From NCBI GenBank assembly GCA_002373555.1, contig DFKM01000162.1, positions 1 to 14,459 of the forward strand: DNA of 14,459 nucleotides, read 5' to 3'. The stretch comes from Lachnospiraceae bacterium UBA3645 (GTDB lineage Bacteria; Bacillota; Clostridia; Lachnospirales; Lachnospiraceae). This document shows positions 7,863 through 13,779 of this stretch, in pieces. The number at the start of each line of letters is the position of its first letter. The first letter of the stretch is position 1. The position numbers and the translations under genes were made by a program. The notes beneath the pieces are model-generated. The model was not told where the DNA came from, did not search any database, and was given only the letters and a program-made list of their open reading frames with translations.

Positions 7863-8450
7863 ATGAGCAGGACGGCACAGATCAGAAGGACGACAAGAGA
7901 AACGGACATCAAGTGCACATTTTCAATTGACGGGAGCGGTTACGGCGAACGGGATACCGGGGTCGGCTTTTTCGATCACATGCTGGACGGCTTTGCGAGG
8001 CACGGCCTGTTTGATCTCGATCTGGAGTGCCAGGGCGATACCTATGTCGACGGACATCATACCGTGGAGGACTGCGGCATCGTTCTCGGAGAAGCCATCA
8101 AAGAAGCGCTGGGAGACAAGGCAGGGATCCGTAGATTCGGTCACAGCTTTGTGCCGATGGATGACGCCCTCGTGCTCTGCGCTGTCGATCTCTCGGGCAG
8201 ACCGTATCTGTCCTGGGATGCGTCCTTTACGGCGGATTCGATCGGCTCCATGGATACGCAGCTGGCGAAGGAATTCTTCTATGCTGTCAGCTATTCGGCC
8301 GGTATGAACATCCACATCAAGGTGATCTCCGGAGAAAACGATCATCATATCATGGAGGCCATGTTCAAGGCCTTTGCCAGAGCACTGGATATGGCGACGG
8401 TGAAGGATCCCAGGATCGAAGGCGTTCTGTCGACAAAAGGAAGCCTGTAA
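7863..8450 (+). CDS. hisB: Imidazoleglycerol-phosphate dehydratase
   Basis: A 195-residue, full-length monofunctional HisB of histidine biosynthesis. It dehydrates imidazoleglycerol phosphate to imidazoleacetol phosphate with manganese. Family motifs are all present: GVGFFDHML (33-41), VDGHHTVEDCG (62-72, metal ligands His65 and His66), RRFGHSFVPMDDAL (90-103), ENDHHIMEAMFKAFARAL (158-175) and the C-terminal LSTKGSL. The start ATG follows GGAAGG. No other his genes are in the window, which is unusual because hisB normally sits in a his operon; here it is paired with cdd 19 bp downstream. Confidence 0.96.
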   Translation: MSRTAQIRRTTRETDIKCTFSIDGSGYGERDTGVGFFDHMLDGFARHGLFDLDLECQGDTYVDGHHTVEDCGIVLGEAIKEALGDKAGIRRFGHSFVPMDDALVLCAVDLSGRPYLSWDASFTADSIGSMDTQLAKEFFYAVSYSAGMNIHIKVISGENDHHIMEAMFKAFARALDMATVKDPRIEGVLSTKGSL

Positions 8451-8469
8451 GGCATTTCGGGAGGATCGC

Positions 8470-8862
8470 ATGAACGAAAGAGAACTGTACGAAGCAGCCG
8501 CGCGCGTGCGGAAAATGGCCTACTGCCCGTATTCGCATTATTCCGTAGGGGCTGCCGTCCTCACGGAATCCGGCAAAGTCTATACGGGCTGCAATATTGA
8601 AAATGCTTCCTATCCGGCGGGGATCTGCGCCGAGCGGACGGCGATTTCCAAAGCGGTCAGTGAAGGCGAACAGAAGATCGTCATGATCGCCGTTGCGGGA
8701 GGGCCGGAAGCGGAAGACGGGATCTATACGCCGCCCTGCGGGATCTGCCGCCAGGTCATGGCGGAATTCGGCGGCGCAGCACTGAAGATCATTCTGAGGA
8801 AAGACGGTGAACTTGTCCGGTTCACACTGGCGGATCTTCTGCCGGAGAGTTTTTCTTTGTAA
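8470..8862 (+). CDS. cdd: Cytidine deaminase
   Basis: A 130-residue homotetrameric-type cytidine deaminase that converts cytidine and deoxycytidine to uridine and deoxyuridine in pyrimidine salvage. The zinc and catalytic residues are clear: CAERTA (Cys53, Glu55) and PCGICRQ (Cys90, Cys93). The substrate-binding N-terminal segment YCPYSHYSVGAAV and GCNIENASYPAGICAE are typical. GGGAGG lies 8 nt before the ATG. It is the second gene after hisB, and the 6S RNA promoter begins only 16 bp after its stop codon. Confidence 0.96.
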   Translation: MNERELYEAAARVRKMAYCPYSHYSVGAAVLTESGKVYTGCNIENASYPAGICAERTAISKAVSEGEQKIVMIAVAGGPEAEDGIYTPPCGICRQVMAEFGGAALKIILRKDGELVRFTLADLLPESFSL

Positions 8863-8878
8863 ACGACAGTTATCGGTA

Positions 8879-8908
8879 TTGCCAATTTCGCCGCAGTAAT
8901 GCTATAAT
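8879..8908 (+). promoter_or_regulatory. Promoter of the 6S RNA gene
   Basis: TTGCCA (8879-8884) and a perfect TATAAT (8903-8908) are separated by 18 bp. Transcription would begin near A8915, just before the 5' arm of the 6S closing stem. The placement directly after cdd and before a structured RNA supports it. Confidence 0.8.
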
Positions 8909-8914
8909 TCAATC

Positions 8915-9110
8915 AGGCAATTTGCCTGGGGTGCTCGAGGACCCGATTATTTTGAACCTACATTCTTACTTACGGGATTCCTAAATCGGCTGATGGATGT
9001 CAGGCCTCCTTCGAGTGGAAGGCAGTAAATCCGCCTGCGGATACCCACCTGGCTTTCGGCTGGGACTCAAAAGACGGGAACGACACCCCGGGTATCATGA
9101 ACATGCAGCA
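8915..9110 (+). ncRNA. ssrS: 6S RNA
   Basis: About 195 nt of non-coding sequence with the 6S architecture. The closing stem pairs CCTGGGGTG (8925-8933) with CACCCCGGG (9084-9092), followed by the typical GCTCG/CGAC junction. The interior has features I recall from clostridial 6S RNAs: TTTGAACCTACATTCTTA, CGGGATTCC and GGGACTC before the final CGACACCCC. 6S RNA mimics an open promoter, binds the housekeeping RNA polymerase and lowers transcription in stationary phase. The 5' end is set from the promoter and the 3' end from the closing stem, so both are approximate; the primary transcript may run to the hairpin at 9130-9173. Confidence 0.85.
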
Positions 9111-9129
9111 TGGGCTGCAGCAGACAGAA

Positions 9130-9173
9130 TGAACAAAAGAGGAGAGTTCAGATGAACTTTCCTCTTTTGTTCG
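9130..9173 (+). terminator. Long stem-loop after 6S RNA, probable terminator
   Basis: GAACAAAAGAGGA (9131-9143) pairs perfectly with TCCTCTTTTGTTC (9160-9172), and the pairing continues inward with one G-T pair to a 4-nt loop, about 20 bp in all. The A-run on the left arm and T-run on the right arm fit an intrinsic terminator active in either direction. The T tract is inside the stem rather than after it. Confidence 0.65.
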
Positions 9174-9352
9174 TTCAGAAAGAAATGAGGAAGGCAGCCT
9201 CCGGGAAACAGACTGATATGCTACCAGACATTCACGGGACTGTTTTTGTTTTGGCAATTTATTAATGCAGTATTCATCTTTTTCATATACAATAATAGAG
9301 GAGCAACAGACTTTTCCGAAGAAACATCCTGTTTTAAAGTACGGAGGCAATG
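9174..9352 (+). promoter_or_regulatory. Intergenic region upstream of the two-component system
   Basis: This 179-bp stretch has no credible gene. It becomes AT-rich from 9241. TACAAT (9288-9293) overlaps AATAAT (9291-9296) as possible -10 elements, without a convincing -35. Two TTCAT motifs (9273-9277, 9282-9286) lie just upstream and resemble the half-sites before the PepSY gene, but their 9-bp spacing is not the 11 bp seen there. Confidence 0.35.
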
Positions 9353-10027
9353 ATGAGAATTCTGGTCGTGGAAGATGAAAAAGCCCTCAATAAAGTGCTC
9401 ACAAAACATCTGAAGAAGAACGGGTATTCCGTGGATTCCTGCTTTGACGGCATTTCCGCGAAGGAACATCTGCAGTCGGATGCCTATGACGCTGTCATCC
9501 TGGATATCATCATCCCCGGGATGAACGGCTTTGAACTTCTGCAGTGGATGCGGGCCGGCGGCTCGGATGCCTCCGTTCTGATGCTCACGGCGATGGATTC
9601 CACGGAAGACAAGGTGAAAGGACTGGATCTTGGCGCGGATGACTATCTGACAAAACCGTTCGCACTGGAGGAACTGATGGCCAGGATCCGGCTGATCACC
9701 AGAAAAAGGACCGGAAACCGGAGCAATATCTTCACGATCGGCGATCTGTCCGTGGATACGGAAAAGCATACTGCGGTGCGGGCGGGACGCGAGATCATCC
9801 TGTCTGCGAAGGAATTTTCCATGCTTTCCTATATGGTCATGAACAAAGGAAGGGTGCTCTCCAGAGAGCAGTTCCTGAGTCATCTCTGGGACTATGATTA
9901 TGAAGGCGCTTCCAATATGGTGGATGTTTACATCCGGCATCTCCGGAAAAAGGTGGATGAAGGACACGACAGGAAGCTGATCCATACGGTGCGCGGGAAC
10001 GGCTATGTAATGAGGGAGGAAAGTTGA
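9353..10027 (+). CDS. OmpR/PhoB-family DNA-binding response regulator
   Basis: A 224-residue response regulator. The receiver domain carries the acidic pocket VVEDE (5-9), phospho-acceptor Asp51 (VILDIIIPGMNG), switch Thr79 (MLTAMD) and Lys101 (DYLTKPF). The C-terminal half is an OmpR-type winged helix: LSAKEFSMLSYMVMNKGRVLSREQ and VDVYIRHLRKKVDEG are its hallmarks. Two ATGs are adjacent (9350 and 9353); 9353 is preferred because GGAGG at 9343-9347 then has a 5-nt rather than a 2-nt spacer. Its 3' end overlaps the kinase gene by 4 bp. Its likely target is the repeat at 11414-11435. Confidence 0.95.
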   Translation: MRILVVEDEKALNKVLTKHLKKNGYSVDSCFDGISAKEHLQSDAYDAVILDIIIPGMNGFELLQWMRAGGSDASVLMLTAMDSTEDKVKGLDLGADDYLTKPFALEELMARIRLITRKRTGNRSNIFTIGDLSVDTEKHTAVRAGREIILSAKEFSMLSYMVMNKGRVLSREQFLSHLWDYDYEGASNMVDVYIRHLRKKVDEGHDRKLIHTVRGNGYVMREES

Positions 10028-11406
10028 AGAGGCTGTCGATCAAAAACAGAATGGTGCTGTGGTATGCTTTCTCCATCCTGGCGATCATCGTGCTGACGAT
10101 GGCGCTTCTTCTTGCTGTGGGCGACAGTCTGATCCTGGATGAGACGGAGAAGAATCTGATGTCCCTGACCGACAGAGCTGTCCGGGATGTACGGATCACG
10201 AACGGAGAACTGTCGATCGATGAAGATATCACCTATTACAATGACGGTGCTTATGTCGTGGTCTGCCGGGAGGACGGTACCGTGATCTCCGGGCTGCTGG
10301 CGGAAGGCTTTCCGCCTCTGTCGGATTTCGCCGAGAACGAGATCCGGAAGATTCCGGGAGAAGGAAGAGATTATTATACGTACGACCGGCTGATCGAAAA
10401 TCAGAAGACCGGAAAGATCTGGGTCCGGGGAATCACTTCGGCGGAACTGAACGATATGGCACCTTCTGTCATGAAGATGCTGAAAGGCTTTCTGACCGCC
10501 CTTCCCGTCCTGCTCATCATTGCGCTGGCAGGCGGATGGATGATCGCCAGACAGGCCTTCGCACCGCTCTCTAAGATCATTGATACAGCGGAAAAGATCC
10601 GGCAGAGCGGCGATCTTTCCGGCAGGATAGGACTCGGCGATATCGAGGATTCCGATGAAGTCAGACGTACGGCGGCCGTATTTGATGAAATGCTGGATCA
10701 GATCGAAAGCAATTTCGAAAATGAAAAACGCTTTACCAACAATGCCAGTCATGAGCTGCGGACGCCGGTCGCCGTCATCAAGGCCCAGAGCGAATATGCG
10801 CTGGATAATCTGGATGATCCGGAGGAAATCAGAGAGTCGCTCACTGAGATCAAAAAGCAGGCGGACAGCATGTCATCGCTGATCGCCCAGCTGCTGCGGC
10901 TCTCCAGAGCGGACCGGGGAATCGAACAGCTGAAAAAAGAGACCGCGGATATTTCCATCCTCGCGGAGGAATCTGCCAGCCGTCATCTTCATTTTGCCGG
11001 CACCAGAAATATCACGATCCGGACTGATGCCGAAGAAGGCTGCTATATGGAATGCGATGAAGTCTTTATCGGCAGAATGTTCGATAATCTGATCGATAAT
11101 GCGATCAAATACGGGAAGGCCGGTGGCACTGTGCATGTCAGCGTAAGAAAAGATGCCGCAGATATTGCGGTGAAGGTGGCGGATGACGGGATCGGCATTC
11201 CGAAGGAGGATCTCGGACACATCTGGGAGAGGTTCTACAGGGGCGCCGCAAGGACGGCGGCGGAAAGTGACGGCGAGGAAACGCGCAGCATGGGCCTGGG
11301 GCTCTCCATGGTGCAGTGGATCGTCCGGGAGCATGGCGGAACCATCGACGTGGTTTCGGAGCCCGGACAAGGAACGGAGTTTCGGATAAAATTCCCGACA
11401 GAATAA
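10024..11406 (+). CDS. Membrane sensor histidine kinase
   Basis: A 460-residue kinase partner of the upstream regulator. It has a short cytoplasmic start, membrane segment 1 (about 11-33), an external sensing domain of about 120 residues (34-154), membrane segment 2 (about 155-175), a HAMP linker, and the HisKA domain with phospho-acceptor His243 in NASHELRTPVAVIKAQSEYA. The HATPase domain follows, with NLIDNAIKYG (N box), VADDGIGIP (G1) and SMGLGLSMVQWI (G2). The TTG start at 10024 overlaps the regulator stop as TTGA, with GGGAGGA just upstream, so the pair is translationally coupled. The signal sensed cannot be read from the sequence; the PepSY protein encoded next is a candidate accessory or target. 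Confidence 0.94.
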   Translation: MKRLSIKNRMVLWYAFSILAIIVLTMALLLAVGDSLILDETEKNLMSLTDRAVRDVRITNGELSIDEDITYYNDGAYVVVCREDGTVISGLLAEGFPPLSDFAENEIRKIPGEGRDYYTYDRLIENQKTGKIWVRGITSAELNDMAPSVMKMLKGFLTALPVLLIIALAGGWMIARQAFAPLSKIIDTAEKIRQSGDLSGRIGLGDIEDSDEVRRTAAVFDEMLDQIESNFENEKRFTNNASHELRTPVAVIKAQSEYALDNLDDPEEIRESLTEIKKQADSMSSLIAQLLRLSRADRGIEQLKKETADISILAEESASRHLHFAGTRNITIRTDAEEGCYMECDEVFIGRMFDNLIDNAIKYGKAGGTVHVSVRKDAADIAVKVADDGIGIPKEDLGHIWERFYRGAARTAAESDGEETRSMGLGLSMVQWIVREHGGTIDVVSEPGQGTEFRIKFPTE

Positions 11407-11413
11407 ATGCGCA

Positions 11414-11445
11414 TTCATTTTCCTTTCATTTTTCTGCGGTATGAT
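11414..11445 (+). promoter_or_regulatory. Probable response-regulator site and promoter of the PepSY gene
   Basis: TTCATTTTCCT (11414-11424) is followed directly by TTCATTTTTCT (11425-11435), a direct repeat with an 11-bp period and 10 of 11 matches. OmpR/PhoB-type regulators typically bind such tandem 11-bp repeats. A TATGAT at 11440-11445 fits as -10, and no -35 consensus is present; the repeat covers the -35 position. That layout is typical of promoters activated by PhoB-like regulators. It lies 7 bp after the kinase stop codon. Confidence 0.65.
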
Positions 11446-11478
11446 CAGGGCAGAAAAGGAAACCGGCATGCATGCAGA

Positions 11479-12306
11479 ATGATTTCCCGGGATCCGAAGG
11501 GAGGTGGCAATACGAAAAAAGAAAAGCATTTTTATATCCTGGCCGGTGCGCTGATGATGCTGATCCTGGTGTCTGCCGTTGCAATGTTCTACAGAAATGT
11601 ACATGCTGACATCGCAGAACCGGACGTATCCGCAGACCAGGCCAGACAGATCGCATTGTCGGACGCGGGCGTCGATCCCTTTGAGGTCACATTTACGAAG
11701 ACAAAGCTGGATTCCGAAGACGGCATACCGGTCTACGAGATCGACTTCTATACGAACGAGCGTGATTATGAATACGAGATCAATGCCAGGACCGGTGCAG
11801 TACGGGAAAGAGAAGTGACCGTACTGAAGGAAGTCGTGATGGAAAATACCGAGAAGCCGGCGGCGGAAGAGCCGGAGAGCAGCAGAAGTACCGGTGCGGA
11901 TGCCCTGATCGGCGTGGAAAATGCGCAGAAAGCCGCACTCACGGAAGCCGGTTTGACGGCCGGCGACGTGGAATTCTACAGCACTAGTCTGGATACCGAT
12001 GACGGAAGGACGTTATACGAAGTGAAGTTCCTCTGCGGCAATCAGGAATATGAATTCGAGATCGACGCCTACAGCGGCAAAGTGCTGAAAGAGCAGATCC
12101 GGAGCTGGGTGAATGAAGAGCAGGAAAGTACCGAAGTGCGGAACGGTGATCCGGCTGCGGTAACCTCTGCGGCGGAAAGAATATATTCCGACGACGATGA
12201 CGATAGGTATGATGATCGCGATGACGACGATGACGACGATGACCGGTACGACGATCGTGACGACGATGATGATGATGATCACGACGATGATGAAGATGAC
12301 GACTGA
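11479..12306 (+). CDS. Membrane-anchored protein with two PepSY domains and a poly-aspartate tail
   Basis: From ATG 11479 this is 275 residues: one N-terminal membrane segment (HFYILAGALMMLILVSAVAMFY, about 17-37), then two PepSY-type domains and an extreme acidic end. PepSY 1 reads VSADQARQIALSDAGV ... YEIDFYTNERDYEYEINARTGAV. PepSY 2 reads IGVENAQKAALTEAGL ... YEVKFLCGNQEYEFEIDAYSGKV. The last 38 or so residues are nearly all Asp, broken by repeated DRYDDRD units, and could bind divalent cations outside the cell (inference). The start is uncertain. The ATG at 11407 lies before the putative promoter, and ATG 11479 lacks a good ribosome site. The excellent GGGAGGTGG at 11499-11507 points instead to ACG at 11512, which would give TKKEKHFY as N-terminus. 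Its promoter carries a likely site for the upstream regulator. Confidence 0.85.
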   Translation: MISRDPKGGGNTKKEKHFYILAGALMMLILVSAVAMFYRNVHADIAEPDVSADQARQIALSDAGVDPFEVTFTKTKLDSEDGIPVYEIDFYTNERDYEYEINARTGAVREREVTVLKEVVMENTEKPAAEEPESSRSTGADALIGVENAQKAALTEAGLTAGDVEFYSTSLDTDDGRTLYEVKFLCGNQEYEFEIDAYSGKVLKEQIRSWVNEEQESTEVRNGDPAAVTSAAERIYSDDDDDRYDDRDDDDDDDDRYDDRDDDDDDDHDDDEDDD

Positions 12307-12320
12307 TCGAAAGAAGTGAC

Positions 12321-12393
12321 GCTGCGGCAGAAAAATGCTGCCGGAAACAGGGCACGGGGTGAACAGTTCCCGGCAGCATTTTTCTGCCGCAGC
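12321..12393 (+). terminator. Perfect 24-bp inverted repeat, probable bidirectional terminator
   Basis: The arms 12321-12344 and 12370-12393 are exact reverse complements over 24 bp, separated by 25 nt. The left arm has AAAAA and the right arm TTTTT inside the stem, flanked by GC-rich blocks (TGCTGCCGG / CCGGCAGCA and GCTGCGGCAG / CTGCCGCAGC). It begins 15 bp after the PepSY stop, as expected for a terminator, but the length and perfection also suit a small mobile palindromic element. Confidence 0.7.
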
Positions 12394-12427
12394 TGTAACC
12401 GGATAACGTAAATGGATATGAATCCAT

Positions 12428-12460
12428 GTCATCCTGAAGAGCCTGCGACGAAGGATCTTC
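12428..12460. repeat. Likely copy of an interspersed intergenic repeat
   Basis: The segment starts GTCATCCTGA and ends CGACGAAGGATCTT. It resembles the family of short intergenic repeats of the form CATCCTGAGCG...CGAAGGATCT that I recall from many bacterial genomes. ATCCT and AGGAT at its ends can pair. It is flanked by small hairpins: TGGAT/ATCCA (12413-12426) and GTAAAAC/GTTTTAC (12464-12482). Only one copy is in the window. Confidence 0.45.
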
Positions 12461-12565
12461 GCCGTAAAACATGCGGTTTTACAGAAACTGCATCAGTTCA
12501 ATAGAAGTATGAAAGGAATAAATGCTTCCAGCGACGTTAATGAACAATAAAAAGGAGATGTGAAA

Positions 12566-13222
12566 ATGAAAAAGAGAATCGGATTAGCAGCATTATTTAT
12601 GGGGCTTCTCGCAGCAGCGCTCACCTTCGCCGGTGCGGATGCAGCCATGGCAGCTAAAAGCAAAGCCCCCAAAATTCAGAAGGTCGAATATGATGAAAAA
12701 GGCCAGGTAGATGTGGATTTCAAAGGTCATGTCGAATACGGAAAGACAAAGATCAAGGTGAAGGATTCTTCCGGGAAGAGCTATAAGGCTGTGATCACCG
12801 ATAAGGACGATGATGATCTTGATTTTACCGTAAAGAACTTTAAGGCCGGAAAGAAATATACTTTCCGGATCACCAAGGTCCGTAAAGCAGGTACCAAAAA
12901 ATATTATACGGTCAAGGGCAGTTTCAAGATCCCTGCAGGTAAGAAAGTCGTTGTGGAAGAAGTCGATTATGATGCCGAAGATGACGAGGTTTCCATCGAT
13001 TTCAAGAGCAGGGTGTCCTATAAGAACCTCAAGGTAAAGATCTCCGATGAGAACAAGAATTATTCAGTAAAGATTCTCAGGAAAGATAATGATGAGATCG
13101 AGCTGCGCGTCAGCGGACTCAAAGCAGGAGAGACATACAGCTATCAGATCACCGGTGTTGCGCCTTACGGAACCAAAAAGTATAAGACCGTAAAAGGAAC
13201 ATTTACCGCATACGATGACTGA
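12566..13222 (+). CDS. Secreted protein with two tandem beta-sandwich-like repeats
   Basis: A 218-residue protein of unknown function. Residues 1-30 are a signal peptide (MKKR, hydrophobic core, cleavage likely after an AMA-type site near residue 29). The mature part is two homologous repeats of about 85 residues. Repeat 1 (about 37-123) contains VDVDFKGHVEYGKTKIKV and LKxF-like KNFKAGKKYTFRITKV, then GTKKYYTVKGSF. Repeat 2 (about 128-214) has VSIDFKSRVSYKNLKVKI, SGLKAGETYSYQITGV and GTKKYKTVKGTF. The strand-rich pattern and the LKAGxxYxxxIT motif resemble fibronectin type III or Ig-like domains. It is rich in Lys and Asp. The ATG at 12566 is preferred over GTG at 12560 because AGGAG at 12553-12557 is correctly spaced. 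It lies downstream of the PepSY gene but is separated from it by a likely terminator. Confidence 0.8.
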   Translation: MKKRIGLAALFMGLLAAALTFAGADAAMAAKSKAPKIQKVEYDEKGQVDVDFKGHVEYGKTKIKVKDSSGKSYKAVITDKDDDDLDFTVKNFKAGKKYTFRITKVRKAGTKKYYTVKGSFKIPAGKKVVVEEVDYDAEDDEVSIDFKSRVSYKNLKVKISDENKNYSVKILRKDNDEIELRVSGLKAGETYSYQITGVAPYGTKKYKTVKGTFTAYDD

Positions 13223-13232
13223 AAATAAAAAA

Positions 13233-13273
13233 CAGAGCGGTCCGGTCATCTGACCAGATCGCTCAGTTTTTTT
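13233..13273 (+). terminator. Bidirectional terminator between convergent genes
   Basis: CAGAGCGGTC...GGTC pairs with GACC...GATCGCTCTG-like sequence: GAGCG (13235-13239) with CGCTC (13260-13264), and GGTC (13244-13247) with GACC (13252-13255). Seven T residues follow (13267-13273), and an A-rich run (AAAATAAAAAACA) precedes it, giving a T tract on the other strand. It serves the secreted-protein gene on + and the Rrf2 gene on -. The hairpin overlaps the last codons of the Rrf2 gene. Confidence 0.8.
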
Positions 13274-13644
13274 CCGTAGAAGAAGTCATGTACCATTTCA
13301 TCATATTCCGACCACATCGGGAGGGTCTGGCAGGCTTCTTTCCGGGGGCATTCATTTGTCCCTGCCGCGAGACAGGCGACAGAGGAGAGCGTGCCCTCCA
13401 TCAGTTCCAGGATCTCGCCGACATTATAGTCCTCCGGCTGCCGGCAGAGCTTATAACCGCCGCCTTTTCCGCTGGCGCCGGTGAGCAGTCCGCCGGAGAC
13501 CATTTCCTTGACAATGATTTCCAGATATTTTTTCGAGATCCCCTGACGGGCAGCGATATCCTTTAACGGAATATAGCTGTCCGTTTTCTGTTCGGCAAGA
13601 TCGATCATTACGCGCAGCGCATAGCGTCCTTTTGTCGATATCAA
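13246..13644 (-). CDS. Rrf2-family (IscR-like) transcriptional regulator
   Basis: A 132-residue winged-helix repressor. MISTKGRYALRVMIDLAEQ, IAARQGISKKYLEIIVKEM and GASGKGGGYKLCRQPEDYNVGEIL are standard Rrf2 sequence. Three cysteines at 91, 99 and 105 occupy the IscR cluster-ligand region (spacing C-x7-C-x5-C, against C-x5-C-x5-C in E. coli IscR), so binding of an iron-sulfur cluster is likely. CymR-type cysteine regulators lack this triad. The start is TTG at 13644, supported by AAAGGCGGTGAT just upstream; the nearer ATG is out of frame and meets a stop. It is divergent from the nifS-type gene and probably represses it and itself in response to Fe-S status. Confidence 0.92.
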   Translation of the reverse strand: MISTKGRYALRVMIDLAEQKTDSYIPLKDIAARQGISKKYLEIIVKEMVSGGLLTGASGKGGGYKLCRQPEDYNVGEILELMEGTLSSVACLAAGTNECPRKEACQTLPMWSEYDEMVHDFFYGKKLSDLVR

Positions 13645-13669
13645 AACATCACCGCCTTTCTTCCTGCCT

Positions 13670-13699
13670 ATTATACCGCAGGTTAAATGGGTAAATCAA
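13670..13699 (-). promoter_or_regulatory. Promoter of the Rrf2 gene
   Basis: On the minus strand, TTGATT (13699-13694) and a perfect TATAAT (13675-13670) are 18 bp apart, about 25 bp before the TTG start. The + strand here reads AGGTTAAATGGGTA (13680-13693), a close match to an element at the nifS promoter and a possible Rrf2 operator within the spacer. Confidence 0.7.
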
Positions 13700-13715
13700 G
13701 CATGAATTGGATAAA

Positions 13716-13752
13716 ACCTATTGACACAGTAGGTAAAAGGGTATAGAATACC
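13716..13752 (+). promoter_or_regulatory. Promoter and candidate Rrf2 operator of the nifS-type gene
   Basis: TTGACA (13721-13726) and TAGAAT (13744-13749) are 17 bp apart, a near-consensus sigma-A promoter. The inverted repeat ACCTA (13716-13720) / TAGGT (13730-13734) covers the -35, and GGTAT (13740-13744) / ATACC (13748-13752) covers the -10. Repression by the divergent Rrf2 protein is the natural inference. Confidence 0.75.
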
Positions 13753-13779
13753 TGCAGTATTAAAGAAAGGAGCACTACA

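Noticed and set aside
9000..9985. Minus-strand frames over the 6S RNA and response regulator
   Set aside because: They lie opposite the 6S RNA and a clear response regulator, and the translations show no domain.
11407..11478. N-terminal extension of the PepSY protein from ATG 11407
   Set aside because: The ATG has no ribosome site, overlaps the direct repeat and -10 element, and the added residues are not signal-like.
12180..12306. CRISPR-like or tandem repeat array
   Set aside because: The periodicity is three bases from aspartate codons inside an open reading frame; there are no spacer units.
12013..12432. Minus-strand frame with a very hydrophobic Ile/Val stretch that looks like a membrane protein
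   Set aside because: The stretch is simply the complement of the GAC/GAT aspartate repeat of the PepSY gene (GTC/ATC codons).
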